Assembly (NCBI GenBank): GCA_023401495.1
Contig: JAEXDU010000010.1
Location: forward strand, 1-7,438
Reading direction: 5' to 3'
Source of the DNA: Bacillota bacterium
GTDB lineage: Bacteria; Bacillota; Clostridia; Oscillospirales; Acutalibacteraceae
Length of the DNA stretch: 7,438 nucleotides
Below the pieces are notes generated by a model. The model had not been told where the DNA came from, did not search any database, and saw only the letters and a program-made list of their open reading frames with translations. Each line of letters opens with the position of its first letter. Within the stretch, counting starts at the first letter, position 1. Position numbers and translations under genes: made by a program. Shown here piece by piece: positions 1 through 4,957 of the stretch.

Positions 1-857
1 TGCCCATGCTGCGCCGCCTGATCGCGGGCCTTGTGTACGGCGATCTGCTCATGCTGCTCGATAATCAGGTGAAGCCCTACGAGCTGAAAAAGGGCGAGAG
101 CGCCGCGCTGGTCCAGAAATGGATTGCGGAGCTTACCGCTCAGTTCAGCCGCGATGAAGGCTATTCTTTAAAGCAGCAAAAGGGCAACCTGGAAAAAATC
201 GCCGCGGAATTTGCTGCGATCCCCGTTCACCGCGTGCCGAAGGTGCGTGTGGGAATCGTCGGCGAGATCTTTGTCAAATACTCCCCCCTCGGCAACAACC
301 AGCTTGAGCAGTTCCTTGCCGAGCAGGACTGCGAGGTCAACGTACCGGGCCTGCTGAACTTTATGCTGTTCAAGGTGGATAACCGCATGGAGGACATCAA
401 GCTGTACGGCGGCAACCCGGTGAAATTCCGCGTAGTAAAGGCCATGATGGATTACCTGATGAAAATGCAGGAGCTCTTGATCGCCGCCGTGAAAACACAG
501 CCGTGCTTTGAGGCCCCGATGAATTACGCCCACACGAAAGCGCTGGTCAAAGATGTGATCGGCTACGGCAACAAGATGGGCGAAGGCTGGCTGCTGACCG
601 CCGAAATGCTCGAGCTGGTGGAATGCGGCTTTGAAAACATCGTCTGCACGCAGCCGTTCGGCTGCCTGCCGAATCATATCTGCGGCAAGGGCATGATCCG
701 CCGGATCAAAGAGATCGACGACCGCGCCAACATCGTGCCGATCGATTACGACCCGAGCGCCACGCGCGTCAATCAGGAAAACCGTATTAAGCTGATGCTG
801 GCGGTGGCACGTGAATCCCTGAAGCAGCGCACAGAAAAGCAGGTTACAACCGCATAG
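1..857 (+). CDS. 2-hydroxyacyl-CoA dehydratase/activase-type protein, C-terminal part (5' end outside window)
   Basis: The frame is open from the left edge (first whole codon at 3) to TAG at 855-857, so about 284 C-terminal residues are present. The ATG at 6 is very probably an internal methionine. Numbered from that Met, conserved blocks are VGIVGEIFVKYSPLGNN (82-98) and CTQPFGCLPNHICGKG (214-229), followed by IVPIDYDPSAT and NQENRIKLML. These are typical of the C-terminal end of the large (often about 1,400-residue) proteins that fuse BadF/BcrA-type activator ATPase modules to a DUF2229/HgdA-like dehydratase-related region. The cysteines in the CTQPFGC block may bind an iron-sulfur cluster, as in 2-hydroxyglutaryl-CoA dehydratase relatives. 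The substrate is unknown, and many members of this fused group have no proven reaction. The ATPase part cannot be seen here. The gene ends at a strong terminator and is transcribed separately from mscL. Family assignment is fairly sure; function is not. Confidence 0.82.
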   Translation, partial: PMLRRLIAGLVYGDLLMLLDNQVKPYELKKGESAALVQKWIAELTAQFSRDEGYSLKQQKGNLEKIAAEFAAIPVHRVPKVRVGIVGEIFVKYSPLGNNQLEQFLAEQDCEVNVPGLLNFMLFKVDNRMEDIKLYGGNPVKFRVVKAMMDYLMKMQELLIAAVKTQPCFEAPMNYAHTKALVKDVIGYGNKMGEGWLLTAEMLELVECGFENIVCTQPFGCLPNHICGKGMIRRIKEIDDRANIVPIDYDPSATRVNQENRIKLMLAVARESLKQRTEKQVTTA

Positions 858-873
858 CACTGATAAAACATCC

Positions 874-927
874 AAAAAAATCAACTTTGTTCCCCGGTTT
901 CCCTACCGGCACAAAGTTGATTTTTTT
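874..927 (+). terminator. Strong intrinsic terminator of the dehydratase/activase-type gene
   Basis: The arms at 874-890 and 911-927 form a perfect 17-bp inverted repeat (ATCAACTTTGT paired with ACAAAGTTGAT, flanked by A7 and T7). An inner 5-bp stem (894-898 with 905-909) extends it. The 3' arm ends in seven T residues. The A tract on the other side means it could also stop transcription coming from the right. It lies 16 bases after the upstream stop codon, and its 3' arm overlaps the -35 region of the likely mscL promoter. Confidence 0.9.
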
Positions 928-945
928 GACAAATTCTGATATGAT
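917..945 (+). promoter_or_regulatory. Probable mscL promoter with extended -10, overlapping the terminator
   Basis: TTGATT at 917-922 (4 of 6 matches to the -35 consensus), a 17-base spacer and TATGAT at 940-945 (5 of 6 matches to the -10 consensus) are preceded by TG at 937-938, which makes an extended -10. The -35 box lies inside the 3' arm and T tract of the upstream terminator. Transcription would begin near 952 and leave a leader of roughly 28 to 52 bases, depending on which start codon is used. Confidence 0.55.
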
Positions 946-989
946 AATGACTATCGAAAACCTTTTGGAGTGGTAAATCATGGACAAAC

Positions 990-995
990 AGGAGG
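990..995 (+). promoter_or_regulatory. AGGAGG ribosome binding site favouring the GTG start of mscL
   Basis: A full AGGAGG lies 8 bases before the GTG at 1004. An upstream GGAG at 967-970 lies 9 bases before the ATG at 980. The downstream pair is the stronger Shine-Dalgarno match, and the protein it gives begins MKKFIQEFKEF, which fits the usual MscL N-terminus. Confidence 0.6.
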
Positions 996-1003
996 AACAG
1001 CAC

Positions 1004-1423
1004 GTGAAAAAATTCATCCAGGAATTTAAAGAATTCGCGATGCGCGGCAATGTGATCGATCTTGCCGTCGGCGTGATCATCGGCGGTGCATTCGGAAAAA
1101 TCACCACCTCTCTGGTAACCAACATCATCACCCCTGTGCTTTCGGCAATCACGGGAAAAATCAATCTGGGCGATTTAGCTTTGAAAATACCAGATGCGTT
1201 CGGCGGCGCTGACATCGTAATCGCCTACGGCGCGTTTCTGCAGAACGTATTGGATTTTGTGATCACCGCTTTCGTCATCTTCCTTATGATCAAGCTGATG
1301 AACAAGCTGCGTCAGAAGAAGGACGAAGAGCCAGCTGCCGAGCCGGAGACCCCTGTACTGAGCAAGGAAGAAGAGCTTCTGACGGAAATCAGGGACTTGC
1401 TGAAAGAAAATAACAAAGCGTAA
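1004..1423 (+). CDS. mscL: Large-conductance mechanosensitive channel MscL
   Basis: MscL is a homopentameric channel of the cytoplasmic membrane that opens under high membrane tension and releases solutes on hypo-osmotic shock. From the GTG at 1004 the protein is 139 residues, a normal length. The hallmark FKEFAMRGNVIDLAVGVIIGGAFGKI covers about residues 8-33. TM1 is about 16-44, the extracellular loop 45-72, and TM2 about 73-98, ending in the basic cluster KLRQKK. A Pro/Glu-rich linker leads to the C-terminal helix LSKEEELLTEIRDLLK (119-134), which forms the cytoplasmic bundle in this family. An in-frame ATG at 980 would add MDKQEEQH; it has its own weaker GGAG site and cannot be excluded. 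The GTG is preferred because of its AGGAGG and because family members usually begin a few residues before FxEF. The gene appears monocistronic, with its own promoter upstream and a hairpin after the stop. Confidence 0.95.
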   Translation: MKKFIQEFKEFAMRGNVIDLAVGVIIGGAFGKITTSLVTNIITPVLSAITGKINLGDLALKIPDAFGGADIVIAYGAFLQNVLDFVITAFVIFLMIKLMNKLRQKKDEEPAAEPETPVLSKEEELLTEIRDLLKENNKA

Positions 1424-1446
1424 TCCTCGCTTTGATAAAATCAGGA

Positions 1447-1500
1447 ACAGAAACGCGCTTGGGCGTGGCTTTCATCAGCCGCTCCCAGGCGTGTTTCTGT
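1447..1500. terminator. Long hairpin terminator shared by convergent mscL and the LysE-type gene
   Basis: Arms 1447-1463 and 1484-1500 pair over 17 positions with two G-T wobbles (ACAGAAAC with GTTTCTGT at the base). After one mismatch, a further 6 bp (1465-1470 with 1477-1482) closes a TTCATC loop. On the plus strand it is followed by GTTTCCCTTT; on the minus strand by CTGATTTTATC. Both flanks are T-rich without a perfect T run. It fills most of the 85-base gap between two genes that end towards each other, so a two-way terminator is the natural reading. Confidence 0.75.
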
Positions 1501-1508
1501 GTTTCCCT

Positions 1509-2090
1509 TTAGTGAACGATCATGGTAAAAGCATTGTACAGCAGAACAAGAGCCATGATGAGATTCATCGGTAAGTAATAACGATCATAAATGCCCTGAA
1601 TCATTGTGCCGAAAAAAGCCCAAACCGTCGTGGCGCAGGTTCCCATTGTCGCAATCAGAAATGAAGTGGCGAGTATAACGGCAAGACTGCTGCTGAAAGG
1701 AGTGACATACCCGATCAAAGCAGTGACGCCAAACATATAGATTTTTACATTGATCAGCTGGAGGAGAAAGCCCGATAACAGGCTGGGGGCTTTTTCCGTG
1801 TGATCACCGCCCGGCTTGCTGGTTAATATATGAAACGCCAGCCAGACAATGTAGGCTGCTCCTATGTATCTCATATAACCTAAAGCAGACTCAAAGTGCG
1901 ATCCCAAAGAATAAACCATACATGCACAGGCTGTCTGTACCGCATAATAGCCTAAGAAAATACCGGCCAGCAAGAACCGGCTTCTTCGAAAGCCGTACCG
2001 AACCATTGTGTTCAGCGCGAGAAGATTCCCCGGCCCGGGAGTAAACGCATTGATCAAGCAATAAGATAAAAACCCCGATATGGAAAACAC
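1509..2090 (-). CDS. LysE/RhtB-family amino-acid or metabolite exporter
   Basis: This is a 193-residue, very hydrophobic protein, a normal length for LysE/RhtB exporters, which have about six membrane segments and export amino acids or related compounds using the proton gradient. The N-terminal signature NAFTPGPGNLLALN (14-27) matches the family's conserved Pro-Gly motif, and GFLLQLINVKIYMFGV (107-122) matches the second conserved block, usually seen as GF..Q..NPK. Here Val replaces the usual Pro of that block. Hydrophobic segments lie at about 2-16, 38-61, 68-90, 107-128, 135-160 and 173-192. The start is GTG at 2088-2090. An in-frame TAA abuts it (2091-2093), so no longer start is possible. 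A weak AGGGG lies 9 bases upstream. The substrate cannot be told from sequence. It lies downstream of the ABM-like gene on the same strand, separated by a probable terminator, and converges on mscL. Confidence 0.85.
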   Translation of the reverse strand: MFSISGFLSYCLINAFTPGPGNLLALNTMVRYGFRRSRFLLAGIFLGYYAVQTACACMVYSLGSHFESALGYMRYIGAAYIVWLAFHILTSKPGGDHTEKAPSLLSGFLLQLINVKIYMFGVTALIGYVTPFSSSLAVILATSFLIATMGTCATTVWAFFGTMIQGIYDRYYLPMNLIMALVLLYNAFTMIVH

Positions 2091-2126
2091 TTAAAAATAC
2101 CCCTGTCCTGTATAGAATAGATATGA

Positions 2127-2154
2127 AAACCGGGAGGCATATGCCCCCCGGTTT
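2127..2154 (-). terminator. Probable terminator after the ABM-like gene
   Basis: On the minus strand the arms AAACCGGG and CCCGGTTT pair with a further GGC/GCC inner part, one mismatched position and an ATAT loop. The hairpin is followed by TTTTCATATCTATTC. It lies 13 bases after the stop of the ABM-like gene and ahead of the LysE-type gene. The T tract is short, so some read-through into the exporter gene is possible. Confidence 0.6.
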
Positions 2155-2167
2155 CTTAGAGAAAGGC

Positions 2168-2458
2168 TTACACGGCCAAATAAATCTTAACCTCGGGATC
2201 AGCGCTCCACAGGGGCTTTAACCCAACGAACACATCCTTCTGGAATAATTCGCTTTCCAGATAGGCTCTTGCATGTTCGACGCCGTCAAGGCCATGCAGC
2301 ACCTGCACGTCCTCGTCACGAATCAGCAGCTCCTTCGACACGGCCCCCTGAATTCCGGACAGGAACGGCTGACGATAATCGGAATACACCTTGGCTGCCG
2401 CAGGACGATTTGCCTCGCTGATGACCATTGTGATTTCAAGATAAGCTTTTGCACTCAT
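2168..2458 (-). CDS. Small ABM-like (dimeric alpha/beta-barrel) protein of unknown function
   Basis: This is a 96-residue soluble protein with no signal peptide or membrane segment. The pattern AYLEITMVIS (strand), a helix around NRPAAAKVYSDY, a central region with SKELLIRDEDVQVLHGL (two strands) and a helix VEHARAYLESELF, then a last strand KIYLAV, is that of ferredoxin-like dimeric alpha/beta-barrel proteins such as the antibiotic biosynthesis monooxygenase (ABM) group. I infer this from the pattern and length; no catalytic residues can be named. GGAGG at 2467-2471, 8 bases before the ATG, supports the start. It lies downstream of an HxlR regulator with its own good promoter (2509-2537), and that promoter shares sequence with the regulator's. 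It is therefore probably a target of that regulator, perhaps acting on a quinone or other reactive small molecule. Confidence 0.7.
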   Translation of the reverse strand: MSAKAYLEITMVISEANRPAAAKVYSDYRQPFLSGIQGAVSKELLIRDEDVQVLHGLDGVEHARAYLESELFQKDVFVGLKPLWSADPEVKIYLAV

Positions 2459-2508
2459 GTTTCATACCTCCACTAAAGTTGTCTTTGGTTTCCTGTAACC
2501 ATACTTAG

Positions 2509-2537
2509 ACTATAACAAAGGTACTCGGCAGAGTAAA
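2509..2537 (-). promoter_or_regulatory. Sigma-A-type promoter of the ABM-like gene
   Basis: Read on the minus strand, TTTACT (2532-2537, 4 of 6 matches) and TATAGT (2509-2514, 5 of 6 matches) are separated by exactly 17 bases. The -10 lies in TTTGTTATAGT, which is repeated exactly at the HxlR gene promoter. Transcription should begin about 7 bases downstream of the -10, leaving a leader of about 45 bases before the ATG. Confidence 0.7.
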
Positions 2538-2546
2538 TATATTAGC

Positions 2547-2571
2547 AAATTTATAAGTCACTCATAAATTT
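2547..2571. promoter_or_regulatory. 25-bp near-perfect palindrome, candidate operator
   Basis: Arms AAATTTAT and ATAAATTT surround the core AGTCACT. Of the 12 mirrored pairs around the centre at 2559, 11 are complementary. The site lies between the HxlR stop codon (2578-2580) and the -35 box of the ABM-like gene (2532-2537). It is AT-rich with no T run, so it is a poor terminator. A dyad of this size and place suits a dimeric winged-helix regulator such as the HxlR protein encoded next to it; that link is inferred. Confidence 0.55.
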
Positions 2572-2577
2572 CTTAGT

Positions 2578-2961
2578 TTAAGAGGGAAGCTGACTGCAGG
2601 TTTTGCATGGGGGCAGCTTTTTGTCCAGGCTGACCGCCGCATGGGTTCTGGACCATTGACAAATGCTTTGAAGAATCGGAAGCACGGATTTTCCCTTTTG
2701 AGTAAGAGAATACTCCACTTTCGGCGGAATTTCATTATATTGGGTACGGTTGATCAGGTCATCCGCAATCAGTTCCTTTAACATCGCGGCAAGCACCGCA
2801 TCGGTGATATTCCCCAGCTCTTTTCGGATTTCGTTATATCTCATAACCTCCACAGACGACAGAACGCAGAGAATTCTGGACTTCCATTTCCCGCCGAAGA
2901 TATCAAGCCCGTATTCGATGGGACACATGATTTCTTTTTCCAGCTTGGGTGTATATTTCAT
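2578..2961 (-). CDS. HxlR-family winged helix-turn-helix transcriptional regulator
   Basis: This is a 127-residue DNA-binding protein, normal length for HxlR regulators, which act as dimers and often sense reactive electrophiles, quinones or aldehydes. The signature CPIEYGLDIFGGKWKSRILCVL (13-34) includes the conserved Cys-Pro near the N-terminus. The winged HTH continues through RYNEIRKELGNITDAVLAAMLKELIADDLI (41-70) and the wing PPKVEYSLTQKGKSVLPIL (79-97). Cysteines are at 13, 32, 101, 119 and 122; the last two form a CKTC motif in a short tail. GGGAGG at 2970-2975, 8 bases before the ATG, and a strong promoter at 3000-3028 support the start. The promoter shares an 11-bp -10 element with the downstream ABM-like gene, which suggests autoregulation plus control of that neighbour. 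The inducing signal is unknown; Cys-based redox sensing, as in the YodB type, is possible. Confidence 0.93.
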   Translation of the reverse strand: MKYTPKLEKEIMCPIEYGLDIFGGKWKSRILCVLSSVEVMRYNEIRKELGNITDAVLAAMLKELIADDLINRTQYNEIPPKVEYSLTQKGKSVLPILQSICQWSRTHAAVSLDKKLPPCKTCSQLPS

Positions 2962-2999
2962 TTTGACTGCCTCCCTGCTCCGCTTTCTTTCTGCGAATC

Positions 3000-3028
3000 A
3001 CTATAACAAAATAAAGTTACTGTGTCAA
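3000..3028 (-). promoter_or_regulatory. Strong sigma-A-type promoter of the HxlR gene
   Basis: On the minus strand there is a perfect TTGACA (3023-3028), a 17-base spacer and TATAGT (3000-3005, 5 of 6 matches). The spacer holds AGTAACT (3015-3021), which resembles the AGTCACT core of the palindrome at 2547-2571. A regulator bound there would cover the promoter. Confidence 0.82.
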
Positions 3029-3068
3029 ACGGAAGCAATGGGTGCAGGCGTATTGGCACGGCATTTAT

Positions 3069-3113
3069 AAAAAGCCCCCTTTTGCCCGGATCGACAGGCG
3101 AAAGGAGGTTTTT
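3069..3113. terminator. Intrinsic terminator after the beta-CASP nuclease gene
   Basis: The arms 3069-3086 and 3097-3113 pair over about 16 positions with one bulged base and one or two imperfect pairs. On the minus strand the hairpin ends in GGGGGCTTTTTATAAA, a good terminator for the beta-CASP gene, which stops 76 bases upstream at 3189. The other strand also ends in T5 (GGAGGTTTTTCTG), so it may work in both directions. It separates that transcript from the HxlR promoter. Confidence 0.75.
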
Positions 3114-3139
3114 CTGTATCGCAGGCCTTCTAAGCTTCA

Positions 3140-3161
3140 CCGGCAAAGCCGGACATTTTTT
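3140..3161 (+). terminator. Weak plus-strand terminator-like hairpin with no plus-strand gene
   Basis: CCGGC-AAA-GCCGG (3140-3152) is followed by AC, then A and TTTTTT (3156-3161) on the plus strand. AAGCTT copies at 3132-3137 and 3167-3172 could add an outer 6-bp stem. No plus-strand gene ends here. It falls in the 3' untranslated part of the beta-CASP transcript, where it would only be a short stem. Function uncertain. Confidence 0.3.
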
Positions 3162-3188
3162 ATGCAAAGCTTTTTCTGTAGAAACGTC

Positions 3189-4799
3189 TTACCGCTCCCA
3201 TTTCTTTGCAAGGGAAAGAATCTGGTCGGCAAAACGGGCCAAATCCTTGTTGGCGCCGCCCTCGTTGCGCAGAACAGTCTGGTGAAGCTGCTTCTCTGCG
3301 GCCAGCAGGCGCTGGAATGCGGAAGCAAGCTTGCGGGCTCTGGCCTTCTGCGACTGCTCGCCGCGCTGCAGAGAGACATCGACGCCGAAGTCCAGCTCTT
3401 TGTCTGCCAGCAGATCGTATCTGGCTTCGAAGTTCGGCACATAAATGTCGTAGCCCAGATCACTCAGCTCTTCTGAGAAAGCAAGGCAGGTTTCGCGCTC
3501 GCCGTGCACGATAAACACGCGCTGCGGCTTTGGCTGGAACGCCCGCAGCCATTCGAGCAGACCATCGTGGTCGGCGTGGCCGCTGAGCGCGCGGAAGTTG
3601 TGAATCTGCGCCTGAACGGTGATTTCTTCGCCGAACAGCTTGACTTCTTTGATGCCGTCGACCAGCAGACGGCCCAGCGTGCCGTTTGCCTGATAGCCGA
3701 CAAATAATATCGCGCATTCCGGCCGCCAGAGGTTGTGCTTTAAATGGTGCCGAATCCGCCCCGCCTCGCACATGCCGCTGGAGGAGATGATCACCTTGGG
3801 GGTCGTATCGAAGTTCAGCGCACGGGAATCGTCCGCGCTCTGGCTGATATTCAGGTTGGAAAACGAGATCGGCTTGAAGCCGGAACGCAGAATCTCAAGC
3901 GTTTCCTCATCCGCGTAGCCCGTCAGGTCACCGCTGAAAATGCGGGTGGCCTCCGCCGCGAGGGGGCTGTCCACATATACCGGAAAATCCGGGAAGCTCT
4001 TGACCAGGTGGCGCTCCTTGATCTCGCGGATAAAATACAGAACCTCTTGTGTACGTCCTACCGCAAAGGCAGGAATGATCACATTGCCGCCGTTTGCCAG
4101 CGTTTTGTCAATCAGCTCTGCGAGCTGAGGGGTGTAATCGTCCACATGCTCGTGCTGCTTCAGTCCGTAGGTAGATTCCATCACGGCGAAGTCCGCCTCT
4201 GAAACATACTGCGGATTGCGGATCAGCGGCTGATTTTTGTTGCCGATATCCCCGGAAAAGACCACCTTTTTCGTTACGTTTTCTTCGGTCAGCCAAGCCT
4301 CTGTAAATGCGGAGCCGAGCAGATGGCCGGCGTCGGAAAAACGAATCCGGATGCCGGGTGCGGGCTCAAAAATCTCGCCGTACTCATGCGGCTCTAAAAA
4401 CGACAGGGTCTTTTCCACGTCGTCGAGCGTGTAGAGAGGCTCCACCATCTCGTGGCCGGCACGGCGCCCCTTGCGGTTTTCATTCGTTGCATCCATTTCC
4501 TGAATGTGCGCGCTGTCGCGCAGCATAATGGAGAGAAGCTCACACGTTTTGCCTGTCGCATAAATTTTGCCGTGGAAGCCCTGCTTTGCCAAAAGCGGCA
4601 GCCGCCCGCTGTGGTCGATGTGCGCGTGCGTGCAGATCACAAAATCTACCGAAATGGGCAGAAACGGAAGAACACCGTTATCCTTTTCGTCCTGACCCTG
4701 CTGCAGCCCGCAGTCTACCAAAAACCGGACCCCGTTTGTATCCACACAGTGACAGCTGCCGGTTACTTCTTTATCTGCGCCAAAAAAAGTTAAATACAT
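3189..4799 (-). CDS. Beta-CASP metallo-beta-lactamase-fold ribonuclease (RNA-processing type)
   Basis: This 536-residue protein belongs to the beta-CASP group of metallo-beta-lactamase-fold, zinc-dependent nucleases related to CPSF73/Ysh1, which cut or trim RNA in the cytoplasm. Numbered from the ATG at 4799, the metal site is complete: D29 (motif 1), HAHIDH 58-63 (motif 2), H159 in SDAGHLLGS (motif 3) and D184 in SGDIG (motif 4). The beta-CASP part shows E208 in ESTYG (motif A), PAFAVGRTQE (243-252), GMCEAGR (342-348), GTLGR (373-377), H408 in SGHAD (motif C) and VHGE near 431-434. Residues 480-536 form a basic, probably helical tail rich in Lys, Arg and Ala. A TTG at 4800-4802 directly precedes the ATG; the ATG is preferred because GGGAGG (4807-4812) then has a 7-base spacing. 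The RNA targets are unknown. The gene follows fbp on the same strand after a terminator and has a structured leader. Confidence 0.92.
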   Translation of the reverse strand: MYLTFFGADKEVTGSCHCVDTNGVRFLVDCGLQQGQDEKDNGVLPFLPISVDFVICTHAHIDHSGRLPLLAKQGFHGKIYATGKTCELLSIMLRDSAHIQEMDATNENRKGRRAGHEMVEPLYTLDDVEKTLSFLEPHEYGEIFEPAPGIRIRFSDAGHLLGSAFTEAWLTEENVTKKVVFSGDIGNKNQPLIRNPQYVSEADFAVMESTYGLKQHEHVDDYTPQLAELIDKTLANGGNVIIPAFAVGRTQEVLYFIREIKERHLVKSFPDFPVYVDSPLAAEATRIFSGDLTGYADEETLEILRSGFKPISFSNLNISQSADDSRALNFDTTPKVIISSSGMCEAGRIRHHLKHNLWRPECAILFVGYQANGTLGRLLVDGIKEVKLFGEEITVQAQIHNFRALSGHADHDGLLEWLRAFQPKPQRVFIVHGERETCLAFSEELSDLGYDIYVPNFEARYDLLADKELDFGVDVSLQRGEQSQKARARKLASAFQRLLAAEKQLHQTVLRNEGGANKDLARFADQILSLAKKWER

Positions 4800-4806
4800 C
4801 AAAACG

Positions 4807-4812
4807 CCTCCC
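4807..4812 (-). promoter_or_regulatory. Ribosome binding site of the beta-CASP gene
   Basis: Read on the minus strand, GGGAGG ends 7 bases before the ATG at 4797-4799 and 4 bases before the TTG at 4800-4802. The spacing favours the ATG. Confidence 0.7.
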
Positions 4813-4831
4813 TGCTCTTATTTTCCAAATG

Positions 4832-4899
4832 CTGCTGATCGCCATTTCGCTTTCAGTCAGCAGTTTGATGCTCCCCCACAAAGACAAGAGAGCATCAAA
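4832..4899 (-). promoter_or_regulatory. Two abutting hairpins in the leader of the beta-CASP gene
   Basis: Two perfect inverted repeats lie end to end. TTTGATGCTC (4864-4873) pairs with GAGCATCAAA (4890-4899), a 10-bp stem with a 16-base loop. CTGCTGA (4832-4838) pairs with TCAGCAG (4857-4863), a 7-bp stem with an 18-base loop. The first ends at the exact base where the second begins, so the stems could stack. Neither is followed by a T run on either strand, so they are not ordinary terminators. They lie 20 bases upstream of the ribosome binding site. They could stabilise the message or control its own processing. Confidence 0.5.
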
Positions 4900-4920
4900 A
4901 TATTTGTTCCTATAAGAATA

Positions 4921-4951
4921 CCGGGGTCAAGCATCAATTGCAAGACCCCGG
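4921..4951 (-). terminator. Probable terminator of fbp
   Basis: CCGGGGTC (4921-4928) and GACCCCGG (4944-4951) form a perfect 8-bp GC-rich stem with a 15-base loop, 6 bases after the fbp stop. On the minus strand it is followed by TATTCTTATAGG, T-rich but not a clean T run, so termination may be incomplete and the beta-CASP gene may receive read-through. No convincing separate promoter was seen for that gene. Confidence 0.65.
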
Positions 4952-4957
4952 AAGAAA

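Noticed and set aside
6..8. ATG at the left edge as the true start of the first gene
   Set aside because: The frame is open to the edge, and the conserved content is only the C-terminal part of a much longer family.
168..884. 238-residue open frame on the minus strand
   Set aside because: It lies antisense to the clearly conserved dehydratase/activase-type gene, has a His/Leu/Val-rich composition typical of antisense frames in GC-rich codons, and runs through the terminator hairpin.
926..931. Perfect TTGACA as the mscL -35 box
   Set aside because: At spacings of 16 to 18 bases the possible -10 hexamers match at best 3 of 6. The TTGATT/TATGAT pair with extended -10 is better.
3022..3285. 87-residue plus-strand frame across the HxlR/beta-CASP gap
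   Set aside because: It overlaps the HxlR promoter, a terminator hairpin and the end of the beta-CASP gene, and its sequence looks non-coding.
3744..4202. 152-residue and other plus-strand frames inside the beta-CASP gene
   Set aside because: They are antisense to a gene with intact catalytic motifs, and I saw no convincing ribosome binding site or family resemblance.
4800..4802. TTG as the start of the beta-CASP gene
   Set aside because: It would add one residue before an ATG with better ribosome-binding-site spacing; possible but less likely.
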